A program made the translations under genes and the position numbers. Positions 53,873 through 63,286 of a stretch of DNA of 64,000 nucleotides are shown in pieces. The stretch is from Alteromonas abrolhosensis. Its GTDB lineage: Bacteria; Pseudomonadota; Gammaproteobacteria; Enterobacterales; Alteromonadaceae. Each line of letters starts with the position of its first letter. Position 1 is the stretch's first letter. The notes under the pieces are model-generated. The model searched no databases, was not told the origin of the DNA, and worked only from the letters and a program-made list of their open reading frames with translations. The DNA is taken from positions 248,001-312,000 of the forward strand of contig NZ_MEJH01000003.1 in the NCBI RefSeq assembly GCF_001953635.1. The letters are read 5' to 3'.

Positions 53873-55246
53873 TTAGCCTCGCTCAGCGCGCTCTGCAATT
53901 ACGCCAGACGCCTGTTCTTGTAGGATGTACACAATGTTCTTAGAACGTGTGTTAAGCATTGCATAAAGCAGTGTCATTGGAATCGCTACAACTAGACCTA
54001 GTACTGTTGTTACAAGTGCAGTTGAAATACCACCTGCCATCAGTTTCGGGTCACCCGTACCAAACAAGGTAATAGCCTGGAAGGTGTTAATCATACCGGT
54101 TACCGTACCTAGTAGACCCATAAGCGGTGCTACAACAGAGATAATCTTAATGATAGTTAGGTTGCGACCTAACTTAGGCACTTCGCCTAAAATCGCTTCT
54201 GTAAGGTGAAGTTCAAGCGCTTCAACGTCAGCGTCTGGGTGCTCGTCACGTACTTTAAGAACACGGCCAAGCGGGTTGTTAGTGTTAACTTCTTTGCTCT
54301 TAAGTTGCTTGTTCACTTTCATGCGAATAAGCGACAGCGTTACAAGACGCTCAAGGGCAAGTAGAAGACCGAACGCACCAACGATAAGAATGATGTAACC
54401 TACTACGCCGCCCTGCTCTACACGCTCTTGAAGGTTAGGCGCTTGAACAAGAAGACCTAGGATTGAACCACCCGTTGGGTCGATACCGAACTGTACTAAT
54501 TCACCGCTTGATGCTTGTAGTTCAGCAGCAGAATCCATGTAACGGTCAGCAGGCTGACGTACAAGTTCAGAAACTGTACCTGTTACACCGTTGTACTCTA
54601 GGTATTTGCCATCAGCAACAAGTGCAAAAGGACCTACGCGAACAACAGACTTATTCACTTTTTCACCGCCTGCTTCAACAACGTCTGTCTTGAACGTAGT
54701 TACTTTGCCGGCTTCAGTCATTTCGCGCTGCATTTCAAACCAAACGCGCTCAATTTCTTCAATTGATGCTAGCTTTGAGCTTGAACCCATGTCCTGTGCC
54801 ATTTTATCAAGGAAGTCAGCACGGCCAGGGATTTGTGCAGAAACCACTGAGTTATAGAATTTGTTTTTGGTGTCGCCAGCGATTTGCTGAAGTACACCGA
54901 ATAGCTCTTTAAGTGAACCAAGACGTGTGTCTAGTGCACCGTTAAGATCTGCTAGTTTGAATTCGTTTTCTTCGAACTGAGTTTCAAGCTTTTCAGATTG
55001 CGCAAGCATCTGGTCGCGCTTCTCGCGAGTTTCGCGAAGAATGCGATCTTGCTCTGCACGTTGCGCTTGGAAATCACGCTCGCGCTGTTTGTTTTGCTGA
55101 GACTGTGCGAACTGACCTTCTTCTAGTTGCTTAAGAAGTGCGTCTAAGTCCATGGCACGGTCGCTTTGTGCGAAAGCACCAACGCTGATGCTAAGGGCTG
55201 CTAGACCAACAGCGATACGTTTTACTGTGTTAAACATTCTCATCAA
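53873..55246 (-). CDS. ttpC: TtpC-type ExbB-like protein with periplasmic coiled coil
   Basis: The 457-residue protein has a signal peptide ending at GAFAQ, a periplasmic coiled coil (residues about 28-115, Gln/Glu/Arg-rich), a beta-rich middle portion, and a C-terminal MotA/TolQ/ExbB domain (about 270-450) with GGVVGYIILIVGAFGLLLAL and PLMGLLGTVTGMINTF. This architecture is that of TtpC, which is needed with ExbB2/ExbD2/TonB2 for receptor energisation in Vibrio. It starts five bases after the DUF3450 gene. A role as a gear or scaffold that spans the periplasm fits its shape (inference). Confidence 0.9.
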   Translation of the reverse strand: MMRMFNTVKRIAVGLAALSISVGAFAQSDRAMDLDALLKQLEEGQFAQSQQNKQRERDFQAQRAEQDRILRETREKRDQMLAQSEKLETQFEENEFKLADLNGALDTRLGSLKELFGVLQQIAGDTKNKFYNSVVSAQIPGRADFLDKMAQDMGSSSKLASIEEIERVWFEMQREMTEAGKVTTFKTDVVEAGGEKVNKSVVRVGPFALVADGKYLEYNGVTGTVSELVRQPADRYMDSAAELQASSGELVQFGIDPTGGSILGLLVQAPNLQERVEQGGVVGYIILIVGAFGLLLALERLVTLSLIRMKVNKQLKSKEVNTNNPLGRVLKVRDEHPDADVEALELHLTEAILGEVPKLGRNLTIIKIISVVAPLMGLLGTVTGMINTFQAITLFGTGDPKLMAGGISTALVTTVLGLVVAIPMTLLYAMLNTRSKNIVYILQEQASGVIAERAERG

Positions 55247-55250
55247 CCTC

Positions 55251-56009
55251 TTAGTCTGTAATTGCCACTGGCAGCATTAGCAAGTCTGGTGCAAGTTGCT
55301 TCTTCGCCATGCGCAGACCTTTTGTAATTTGTGTACGGTAGCTGCTATCAAGCTCTTCCCACTGACGAGTTTGCTTGTTCCAAACACCCTGCATGCTTGC
55401 ATCACGTGTTTGATAAATTAGCGCTGTACGACCAAGGCGTAGGAATTCAACGTCACGCTCTTGACCGTTAATTGTGTGAATACCGCTGTACGCTTCCATA
55501 GTGCGGCCGTAGTCCATCTCTACCTGATACGCTTCCATTACGCGACGGAATTTTTCAGACGCAGCAACGTCGGCACGATCCATCATGGCGCGAAGGTCAG
55601 CTACGCGATTTGCGCGCTCTTCAGGAAGGAAAGGTACGTCTAGCGCAACAAACTGCTCTAGGCCGTCAATCATACGCATCATAAGTGGTGTGATTTGACG
55701 CTCAACAACAGATACTTCATCGATAGCAGCGTTTAGATCTGCCATTTCTTGTTCTTGGTTATTGATTTGCTTACGAAGCTGAGTGTTATAAACCTCAAGG
55801 CCTTCGATTTCTTTCATCAATGTTTTGAACTGTTGAAGTTTGCTGTCGATTTGGTCGGTAATACCGTTAATCTTTTCTTGCGATTTCGCCGCTGACTCGT
55901 TTATTTTCGCTGCCTCATCGACAACGGGTTTTAAGACTTCATCGTCTTGTGCAAGCACGGGTGTCGCTGCTAGCGCACCTGCTACAAGCAAGGCATTGAT
56001 AAGCTTCAT
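55251..56009 (-). CDS. DUF3450 family periplasmic coiled-coil protein
   Basis: The 252-residue protein has a signal peptide ending at PVLAQ, a coiled-coil region at about 25-115 (KINGITDQIDSKLQQFKTL and following), and a helical rest with FVALDVPFLPEERANRVADL and DRADVAASEKFRRVMEAYQ, the recognisable DUF3450 blocks. It ends with LMLPVAITD. The family occurs as the first gene of TtpC-TonB2 operons. A Pho-box-like promoter lies 61-95 bases before its start. Its role is unknown, but the tight operon implies a part in energising the receptor. Confidence 0.9.
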   Translation of the reverse strand: MKLINALLVAGALAATPVLAQDDEVLKPVVDEAAKINESAAKSQEKINGITDQIDSKLQQFKTLMKEIEGLEVYNTQLRKQINNQEQEMADLNAAIDEVSVVERQITPLMMRMIDGLEQFVALDVPFLPEERANRVADLRAMMDRADVAASEKFRRVMEAYQVEMDYGRTMEAYSGIHTINGQERDVEFLRLGRTALIYQTRDASMQGVWNKQTRQWEELDSSYRTQITKGLRMAKKQLAPDLLMLPVAITD

Positions 56010-56069
56010 ACATTCAAACCTTTAAAGTTAAAAGAAATCGGTTTTGTCCGACTATAAATTTCTGCGCGT

Positions 56070-56103
56070 AGGATAGGAGTTTTCTGTGACAGTTTTATTA
56101 CGA
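56070..56103 (-). promoter_or_regulatory. PhoB-box-like promoter of the DUF3450-ttpC-exbB-exbD-tonB operon
   Basis: On the minus strand TCGTAAT, AAAA, CTGTCAC matches the E. coli Pho box (CTGTCAT, 4 AT-rich bases, CTGTCAT) at 4 of 7 and 7 of 7, with the exact spacer. Ten bases further on is TATCCT, a -10-like hexamer, which is the usual distance. The same region also forms a palindrome, TGACAGTTT-N7-AAACTGTCA (56087-56111), so another regulator is possible. Confidence 0.5.
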
Positions 56104-56137
56104 AACTGTCATAAATCGAAGACTATTGTCACAAATA

Positions 56138-56164
56138 GAAAAGCCCGGCAGATAAACCGGGCTT
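56138..56164 (-). terminator. Terminator of the TonB-dependent receptor gene
   Basis: On the minus strand AAGCCCGG and CCGGGCTT pair across eight bases, followed by TTCTATTT, about 50 bases after the receptor stop. Confidence 0.8.
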
Positions 56165-56216
56165 AAGATGATTGTTGCTGCTCTCTTTTTAAAGAAGCAG
56201 AACTAGGATTATTTTC

Positions 56217-58913
56217 TTAGAAGTTATAAGTAATTGAAGCGTTTATACCTGTACCTACACTTAGCTTACGCAGCGTAAGGCCTTCTTGCTCAATTTCTTT
56301 TTCGTCGTTGAAAATATTTTGTACACGGAATTTAATCGTTGTGTTGAAGTCTGGATAGTAGGTATAAACGGCATCCAAAGAATGGAACGGTTTTTCAATA
56401 CCATCTTCAAAACCACGCACACCCGGCGCAATAATACGCTCACCAAATGAGTTATAAACTAATGACGCTGAATGCTCACCGTTATCAGAATCCCAACCTA
56501 GTTGAAAGTTAGCAACCCATTCTGAGTGACCCACTAGACGACGTTTGTCGTTAGTAATAGTCGCTGTGATTGTACCGCCGTATGCTTCACGAGCCTGCTG
56601 AGAGAACAGTGATTCTTGATCGCCACTACCAATGGTTACTTCTGAGTCAGAAAGCGTCATGTTTCCTGATACAAAGAAGTTACTGAAGTTATCACCAATA
56701 AAGCCAAGGTCGTGCAAGAATTCAAACTCGATACCGTACAACTCACCTTCCTGACCGTTTGCCGTCAATAGCTGAGGTACACCTTCACCGCCGTCAAACT
56801 GCACCATCTCGATAGGGTTTTCCATATCTTTATAGAAGAGTGCAACAGACAAGTTGTTACCTTGTGACATATACCACTCCCAGCGGAAGTCGATATTGGT
56901 CAATTCAGTTTCAACCAATGAAGGAGAACCACGTACAAGGAATTCTGTTAGCGGGTCGATAAAGAAGGTTGAGCTGATATCACGTAAGTCAGGACGGATT
57001 AGCGTTTGGCTGATGTTAAAGCGATACTGCATTTCTTCACTTGGGATATAAGTGAAAGCTAATGACGGTAGTACATCAGATTCATTGTAGATGCTGTCAA
57101 TGATGGCATCAGTGTCGTCAGCAAACTTATCCGAGTGCTCGATAAATGGAATCGATACTTGCTGGAAGTCTTCATAACGAGCACCGCCACTTACGCGGAA
57201 CTTCTGGTTGAAGAATGCATCAACCATGAAATAGCCTGCGGTAAGTTTAGTTGCCGCTGAGTACTTATCACCTGCACCTGTATTGTCCTGAAACACAGAA
57301 CGACCCGTTGAGCTGGTGTAGAAGTCGTCGTTATAGATATTTTCTTGTGAGAAAATTTCATTCAAACGGCTACCTTCTTTAAAGTCAGAAGAAATACCAA
57401 AGTGACGCACCGCTAAGTCAATATTGTTACCGTCACGGGTTTTGTCGTAGTAATCCATACCGGCTTTAAGTTCAACGTCGTAGCCATCGCCGAAGAACGC
57501 GGTAGACACGTTGAAGCCATAGGTATCAGACTCATCATAAAGCACCTGATATTGACGGTTTAAGTTAGTTCCTGGCGTATCATCAAGACGCTCAAGCTCT
57601 AATGCACCCGACTCATCGTAGAACTGCTGGAATGTTACTTCCATGATATCTGGCGCTTCACGAGACGCACGGCTAGTTCCCACGTACCAATCGAAAAACA
57701 CACCATCTAACAAGTTAAGGAAGTTGTGCGTGCCTTTAAGCTGTGAAGAAACCATTTCACGCTCTTCAAAAATGATATCCATGCGGCGGAATTCTTCCAC
57801 GCCAGGGTTAGATTCACTTTCGTCGAAGTAGTATCCATCGCGAACACGGTCTCGCATGTCGTGAAGGATCATGTTCACAAGTTCTACTTTGTGGTTGCTG
57901 TTGTACTCGTAACCCACGTTGAACATACCGCTCCAACGCACGTTTTGCTCAGTAGACACCATGTCGCGATATTTAGTGAAACGTGGATTTTCCTGACCAC
58001 CACCAATATCGTTACCTAACATCTCTTCGGCAACTGTCCATTCGTTGCTGTAAGAAACCGTTGCAAGGAAACCAAGCACAGAGTCGTTGTCGAATACGTA
58101 ATTGTTACCAATGGTCGTACCCAAGCTGAAGTTCGGGTCTACAGACTTTTCGTCTGGGCCGATGTCCCAGTTAAATGAACTTAGGATATCCTGCGTTTCA
58201 GCCAGTGTTCTTGTACGGTCACCCTCGAAGCCTGCAGAACCATTTGCAGCAAGACCCGAGCTGATAATGTCAGGCAGTGCACGGGTACCGTCATCACGAC
58301 CTGTCCAATCATCGCCGCCACCAGAATAGAAAACACCGGTGTCGCTGTTTTGCGTATTCCAACCGCCACCTGCACTTACGTTAAATACAAATTCAGATGG
58401 GATTGATTTAGTACGAATGTTTACATTACCACCACCAAAGTGACCAGGCATATTGGGTGAGTAAGATTTCTGAACGTTCAGGCTTTCGATAATGCTTGAA
58501 GGGAATAAATCAAGCGGTACAACCGAGCGCGTAGGATCCGGACTTGGTACTGTCATGCCATTTAGCTGTGTGCTTGAATAGCGCTCACCCAAACCACGAA
58601 CGTAGATAAATTTACCGTCAACTAGCGTAAGACCTGTTACACGTCGAAGTGCAGCAGCGGCATCGCCGTCACCGGTACGAGAAATTTGTTCTGCGCCAAG
58701 AATATCAGCAACGAACGCCTGATTCTGACGTTCTTGTAAAACCGCCGTTGCGGTTCCTTTAAGTCGCGTGCCCGTAGCAACGACTTCTTCAATTACTTCG
58801 TCTTCTGATTGCTGTGCTACTGCTGATAACGGTAACGCACTTGCGCCAAGAATGGACGCGATAGCCAGCGAAAGTCCACCGACTTTAAATGCTGACGTTT
58901 GATTGTTTTTCAT
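56217..58913 (-). CDS. TonB-dependent outer-membrane receptor
   Basis: The 898-residue receptor has a signal peptide ending at AVAQQ, a short TonB-box-like region (EEVVATGTR), a plug domain (residues about 55-170; YVRGLGERYSSTQLNGM, then PGHFGGGNVNIRTK), and a 22-strand barrel ending in aromatic Phe (SITYNF). It lacks the N-terminal STN signalling domain, so there is no FecR-type signalling. Within the barrel, no siderophore or B12 feature can be read. It lies directly downstream of the giant lipoprotein gene on the same strand. AGGAG precedes the ATG. The ligand is unknown; the Pho-box context suggests a phosphorus compound (inference). Confidence 0.93.
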   Translation of the reverse strand: MKNNQTSAFKVGGLSLAIASILGASALPLSAVAQQSEDEVIEEVVATGTRLKGTATAVLQERQNQAFVADILGAEQISRTGDGDAAAALRRVTGLTLVDGKFIYVRGLGERYSSTQLNGMTVPSPDPTRSVVPLDLFPSSIIESLNVQKSYSPNMPGHFGGGNVNIRTKSIPSEFVFNVSAGGGWNTQNSDTGVFYSGGGDDWTGRDDGTRALPDIISSGLAANGSAGFEGDRTRTLAETQDILSSFNWDIGPDEKSVDPNFSLGTTIGNNYVFDNDSVLGFLATVSYSNEWTVAEEMLGNDIGGGQENPRFTKYRDMVSTEQNVRWSGMFNVGYEYNSNHKVELVNMILHDMRDRVRDGYYFDESESNPGVEEFRRMDIIFEEREMVSSQLKGTHNFLNLLDGVFFDWYVGTSRASREAPDIMEVTFQQFYDESGALELERLDDTPGTNLNRQYQVLYDESDTYGFNVSTAFFGDGYDVELKAGMDYYDKTRDGNNIDLAVRHFGISSDFKEGSRLNEIFSQENIYNDDFYTSSTGRSVFQDNTGAGDKYSAATKLTAGYFMVDAFFNQKFRVSGGARYEDFQQVSIPFIEHSDKFADDTDAIIDSIYNESDVLPSLAFTYIPSEEMQYRFNISQTLIRPDLRDISSTFFIDPLTEFLVRGSPSLVETELTNIDFRWEWYMSQGNNLSVALFYKDMENPIEMVQFDGGEGVPQLLTANGQEGELYGIEFEFLHDLGFIGDNFSNFFVSGNMTLSDSEVTIGSGDQESLFSQQAREAYGGTITATITNDKRRLVGHSEWVANFQLGWDSDNGEHSASLVYNSFGERIIAPGVRGFEDGIEKPFHSLDAVYTYYPDFNTTIKFRVQNIFNDEKEIEQEGLTLRKLSVGTGINASITYNF

Positions 58914-58958
58914 TGTGTAACTCCTAAGAAACTGTAATCAGGTAGCTGCGCTTACACA

Positions 58959-58988
58959 AAAGCTAAGGCGTTAAAACGCCTTAGCTTT
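58959..58988 (-). terminator. Terminator between the giant lipoprotein and the receptor gene
   Basis: A 14-base stem (AAAGCTAAGGCGTT/AACGCCTTAGCTTT) is followed by TTGTGT on the minus strand. It would reduce read-through into the receptor gene and let lipoprotein exceed receptor. Confidence 0.85.
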
Positions 58989-59009
58989 ACTGTGTCTCGC
59001 ATTCACTTA

Positions 59010-62000
59010 TTAGTCTTGAAGACCAACAGTTACCCAACCCAGTGTCCAGTCAGACTCACCGTCGAATGCACCTTGGAAGTCTGTGCTATCAAAGAAAGCA
59101 TCCAAAGTAGAAGCGTCGAAGCCTGAACCTAATAAAACTGAATTGCTTGCAGGTACGAAACCTGTTGAATCAAAGCCAAGTGCTGCAGTGTCAGCAAGTA
59201 CACTGTTGCCGTCTTGACCTTCAAACCATGCTTGTGTGCTGTCTGTACCTATTGTATCTGAACCGAAAGCACTCGTAGATGAACATGCTACTGTTGAGTG
59301 TGTAACAGTTAGTGAACCTGCTGCTGCATTAGCAATTGACTCGTCCCCATTCACTCGTAGGCAGTTGCTGTAGTTTGCACCACCGGTAACCACTAGGTTT
59401 TTGATTGTACCCGCTGTACCGTTGCGAAGACGTACACCGTTTGTATTGTCTGCACCTAAGATTGTTACATTAGATACTGTTGGTGTAGTCAGTGGTGTCC
59501 ACGCAGGGTTATCTTCGTTGTTGTCAGCTTCGAAGGCATTGTCACCACCCGCTGCGTCTTGCTTGATAACTACGTACTGCGCCTTACCTGTCCAACCGAA
59601 CGACCAGTCTAGAGAATCGTCACCGATAGCCGTTAGCACTAAGTGGCTTACGTTTACTGTACCGCCGAAGAACTCAACGCCATCATCTAGGTTTTGATGA
59701 ACTTGAACGAAGTCAACTTCAGTACCGCTACCTACACCCGCAAATGAAATACCGTTTAGCTCATCACCTGCCGCAAGTGCTTTACCTGCGTGCTTCACTA
59801 TAACGTAGCGTAGTGTACCTGAGTTATCTTCGCTATCTGCACCACCATATAGACCCGCATCACCTTCTGCAGCTACACCACAGTTAGCAAGCTCTGCTTC
59901 AGAAGTGTCAGCGTCGTCGCCTGTGTTACATAGGTTTGTTGGTGCGTTACCTAAGATAACTAGACCGCCCCATTGACCAATGGCTGTCTCGCCACCAGTC
60001 ATATCTTCAGAAGATGTGAAGGTAATTGGCAATGTTGCTGTACCAGCAGCTTCAATTTTAGAGCCGCGACGAACAACTAGGAAATCATCACCGTCTTCGC
60101 CGAATACTGTCGTACCGCGCTGAATGTAAAGTGTCGCGCTGTCAGCATTGTCGTTACCTACCGCTGTACGACCTTTAATTAGCCAGTGAGCATCGTTAGT
60201 TAGCGATACATCAGCAGTAAATACGGTGTCAGCTGCAAGCTGATACACTGGCTTGTCAGTGATATCAGGGAAGCTAGCAGACACGTCAGTCGCCAAGCCT
60301 TGCTCTAGTGCAGTCGTAACGTCAGCCGGAATGCTATCGTTTACCGCAACAGTCCAACCGTCCATCCAGTTGTTGTCACCGTCAAATGCACCGATATAGT
60401 CAGTTGCTGCGAAGAAATCATTCTCTTCTGATACATCAACGCCCGCACCAAGAAGTGGAGAGCCAGAGCGAGGTGTAAAGCCATCGTTAGAAAGCATTAG
60501 TGCATCAGCGGTAAGTACGCTGTTACCCGTTTGACCTTCAAACCATGCTTGAGTAGTACCGCCACCAATAGTGTCTGAACCAAAGTTATTGCCTGATTCA
60601 CAAGCAACCACTGAATGTTCTACAGAAAGCTCGCCAGATACTGCGTTAGCAATTGACTCGTCGCCGTTAACACGTAGGCAGTTAGAGTAGCCTTCACCAG
60701 CAGTAACAACCAGATTGCGAATGTTACCCGCAGTACCGTTGCGTAGACGTACGCCGTTAGTTGTGTCAGCGCCAACGATAGTCACGTTAGAAATAGTAGG
60801 CTTAGTAAGTGGAAGCCACGCTGGGTTGTCTTCGTTGTTATCTGCTTCAATAGCATTGTCGCCACCAGCAGCTGACTGTTGGATATAAACGTTTTGCGCG
60901 TTACCTGTCCAACCGAAAGACCAATCCAGTGAATCATCACCGATATCAGTAAGTACAACGTTACGTACGCTAACGGTACCGCCAAAGAATTCAATACCGT
61001 CATCAAGGTTTTGGTGAACCTGAATGTACTCAACTTTAGTGCCTGAACCGATACCTGCAAATGAGATACCGTTTAGCTCATCACCGGCTGCAAGAGCGCG
61101 ACCTGCGTGTTTAACTACTACGTAGCGAAGTGAACCTGTGCTGTCTTCTGGGTTATTACCGCCGTAAAGACCCGCGTCACCTTCAGCAGCCACACCACAT
61201 GCAGCAAGTTCAGCGTCAGACGTATTTGCATCGTCACCGGTATTACAAAGGTTAGTTGGAGCGTTACCTAGAAGTACAATACCACCCCATTGGCCAATAC
61301 CCGTTTCGTCACCAATAAGGTCTTGTACAGAGGTAAACGTGATAGGTGCACTTGCTGTACCGTTAGCTTCAATTTTAGAACCACGACGTACTACTAGGAA
61401 GTCATCACCTTGCTCACCAAATACAGTTGTACCTTGCTCGATGTAAAGTGTTGCGCTGTCTTCGTTATCGTTACCTACTGCAGTACGGCCTTTAATTAGC
61501 CAGTAAGCATCGTTGGTAAGGGTCACGTCAGATGTAAATGTGGTGTCTGCAGCGATTTCGTAAACTGGCTTGTCTAGGTCGAAGTCAGCCGATACGTCTG
61601 TTGCTAAACCTTGTGCAAATGCGTTTTGAACGTCAGCTGGGAAACCGCCATTTACGCCTACCGTCCAACCCACCGTCCAGTCTGTGCCGTTAGGGTTGAA
61701 TGCACCGATATATTGACCGCCGCCAAGCGCAACAGGAGAAGAGGCAGTTGGGAAGTAACCGTTGTCTTCAAGCATTAATGCAGAAGCAGCTAATACGCTG
61801 TTGCCATCTTGGCCTTCAAACCATGCTTGAGTAGTGCCACCGTTAATGGTGTCAGAACCAAAGTTGTTCGCAGGTGTTTCACACGCAACAATTGAATCAG
61901 TAATTGTAAGCTCGCCCGACTCAGCATTTGCAATCGCTTCGTCACCGTTTACGCGAAGGCAGTTGTTAGCCAGGGTAGAACCGGTAATAAGTACATTTGA

Positions 62001-62905
62001 AAGTACGCCTGCCGTACCGTTACGTAAACGTACGCCGTTGGTGCCATCAGCACTTACAATAGTCACATTTGAAATAGTTGGCTTAGTTAACGGTAACCAA
62101 GACGGATTGTCTTCGTTGTTATCCGCTTCAATAGCGTTGTCGCCACCGTCAGCTGACTGTTGGATATAAACGTTAGTTGCGCTACCAGTCCAACCAAATG
62201 ACCAATCTAGTGAATCGTCACCGATGTCAGTAAGTACAACGTTACTTACGTTAACTGTACCACCGAAGAACTCAATACCGTCATCTAGGTTTTGGTGAAC
62301 CTGAATATAGTTAACTGTGGTGCCTGAACCGATACCAGCGAATGAAATACCGTTTAGTTCGTCACCTGATGCCAGTGCTTTACCCGCATGCTTAACTACA
62401 ACGTACTCTAGCGTACCTGAGTTATCTTCTGGGTTGTTACCGCCGTAAAGACCTGCATCACCTTCTGCAGAAACACCGCAGTTTGCAAGTTCTTCGTCAG
62501 ACGTATCTGCATCGTCACCCGTATTACAAAGGTTAGTTGGTGCATTACCTAGTAGAACGACACCGCCCCACTGACCGATAGAAGTTTCTTCACCAGTAAC
62601 ATCTTGTACCGATGTCATCACGATAGGCGCTGAAGACGTACCAGATGCGTCAATTTGAGAGCCACGACGAACAACCAAGAAGTCATCGCCATCTTCGCCG
62701 ATTACTGTAGTACCTTCTTGAATAGTTAATACCGCTGCATCAGCGTTGTCGTTACCAACCGCCGTACGACCTTTGATGATCCAGTGAGCATCGTTCGTTA
62801 AGGTCATATCTTGAGTGATAGTTAAATCGGTATCTAAACGATAAACAGGCTTATCTGTAATCGTTCCTGAGAATTCGCTTGATACGTCAGTAGCAAAGCC
62901 TAGAG
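59010..62905 (-). repeat. Three tandem ~1.3-kb protein-coding repeats inside the giant lipoprotein gene
   Basis: Units are approximately 62905-61625, 61620-60310 and 60305-59010. The deduced motifs recur in the same order and spacing in all three. Units 1 and 2 are very close in many stretches (for example the GGNNPED and NLDDGIEFFGGTV regions), while unit 3 is slightly more divergent. Such a gene can change repeat number by recombination. Confidence 0.85.
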
Positions 62906-63080
62906 AGAACGGCGTATCTACATCAGGGGTAGTCGGTGTCGTTGGTGTTGTAGGTGTAGTTGGCGTTGTTGGAGTTGTTACTACTTCATCACCTTCATTA
63001 ATATTGATGTCACCGCCACAGCCTGCAAGGACAAGCGCAGTCGTGATAGCACTTACCTTAAATATGTTACGAATTTCCAT
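59010..63080 (-). CDS. Giant lipoprotein with three tandem beta-helix-like units
   Basis: The 1356-residue protein has a lipoprotein signal (VLAGCGG) and a Thr-Pro linker (TPTTPTTPTT type, about residues 33-52). Three copies of a unit of about 430 residues follow, starting near residues 58, 487 and 925. Each unit carries KPVYxLxxD, DAHWLIKGRTAVGNDN, GDDFLVVRRGS, GQWGGxVLLGNAPTNLCN, GDAGLYGG, VVKHAGxAL, GDELNGISFAG, NLDDGIEFFGGTV, GDDSLDWSFGW, GGDNAIEADNNEDNP, NGVRLRNGTAG and NCLRVNGDE. The repeated short strands and Gly/Asn turns look like a parallel beta-helix. Cysteines recur at fixed places in each unit, suggesting disulfides. It may be surface-exposed and serve the receptor downstream. 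The ligand is unknown. Confidence 0.9.
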   Translation of the reverse strand: MEIRNIFKVSAITTALVLAGCGGDININEGDEVVTTPTTPTTPTTPTTPTTPDVDTPFSLGFATDVSSEFSGTITDKPVYRLDTDLTITQDMTLTNDAHWIIKGRTAVGNDNADAAVLTIQEGTTVIGEDGDDFLVVRRGSQIDASGTSSAPIVMTSVQDVTGEETSIGQWGGVVLLGNAPTNLCNTGDDADTSDEELANCGVSAEGDAGLYGGNNPEDNSGTLEYVVVKHAGKALASGDELNGISFAGIGSGTTVNYIQVHQNLDDGIEFFGGTVNVSNVVLTDIGDDSLDWSFGWTGSATNVYIQQSADGGDNAIEADNNEDNPSWLPLTKPTISNVTIVSADGTNGVRLRNGTAGVLSNVLITGSTLANNCLRVNGDEAIANAESGELTITDSIVACETPANNFGSDTINGGTTQAWFEGQDGNSVLAASALMLEDNGYFPTASSPVALGGGQYIGAFNPNGTDWTVGWTVGVNGGFPADVQNAFAQGLATDVSADFDLDKPVYEIAADTTFTSDVTLTNDAYWLIKGRTAVGNDNEDSATLYIEQGTTVFGEQGDDFLVVRRGSKIEANGTASAPITFTSVQDLIGDETGIGQWGGIVLLGNAPTNLCNTGDDANTSDAELAACGVAAEGDAGLYGGNNPEDSTGSLRYVVVKHAGRALAAGDELNGISFAGIGSGTKVEYIQVHQNLDDGIEFFGGTVSVRNVVLTDIGDDSLDWSFGWTGNAQNVYIQQSAAGGDNAIEADNNEDNPAWLPLTKPTISNVTIVGADTTNGVRLRNGTAGNIRNLVVTAGEGYSNCLRVNGDESIANAVSGELSVEHSVVACESGNNFGSDTIGGGTTQAWFEGQTGNSVLTADALMLSNDGFTPRSGSPLLGAGVDVSEENDFFAATDYIGAFDGDNNWMDGWTVAVNDSIPADVTTALEQGLATDVSASFPDITDKPVYQLAADTVFTADVSLTNDAHWLIKGRTAVGNDNADSATLYIQRGTTVFGEDGDDFLVVRRGSKIEAAGTATLPITFTSSEDMTGGETAIGQWGGLVILGNAPTNLCNTGDDADTSEAELANCGVAAEGDAGLYGGADSEDNSGTLRYVIVKHAGKALAAGDELNGISFAGVGSGTEVDFVQVHQNLDDGVEFFGGTVNVSHLVLTAIGDDSLDWSFGWTGKAQYVVIKQDAAGGDNAFEADNNEDNPAWTPLTTPTVSNVTILGADNTNGVRLRNGTAGTIKNLVVTGGANYSNCLRVNGDESIANAAAGSLTVTHSTVACSSTSAFGSDTIGTDSTQAWFEGQDGNSVLADTAALGFDSTGFVPASNSVLLGSGFDASTLDAFFDSTDFQGAFDGESDWTLGWVTVGLQD

Positions 63081-63124
63081 TAAATTCTCCAGATTTTTGT
63101 AATACGGATTCTAAGGTTTGCTAG

Positions 63125-63158
63125 AGAGTAAAGGAGATCGGTGACATTTTTGTTACAA
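63125..63158 (-). promoter_or_regulatory. PhoB-box-like promoter of the giant lipoprotein gene
   Basis: On the minus strand TTGTAAC, AAAA, ATGTCAC fits the Pho box (two CTGTCAT-type 7-mers with a 4-base AT spacer) at 5 of 7 and 6 of 7, allowing C or T at the last position. Ten bases downstream is TACTCT, a weak -10-like hexamer. The box ends 61 bases before the ATG. Confidence 0.45.
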
Positions 63159-63286
63159 ACTAAAAAACTTATCGAATTTATTTGAACTTTTTCAGCTTTG
63201 AACTAAAGCCAGCGTAAAGCTATTACTTTTCAATTAGATAAAACAAAATTGATTAAAAATAAAACTAAAAGCTTGCCCCAAGGTGT

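Noticed and set aside
59010-62905. Regular repeats considered as CRISPR or satellite DNA
   Set aside because: The repeats are about 1.3 kb, in frame and code for protein motifs. They are gene-internal duplications.
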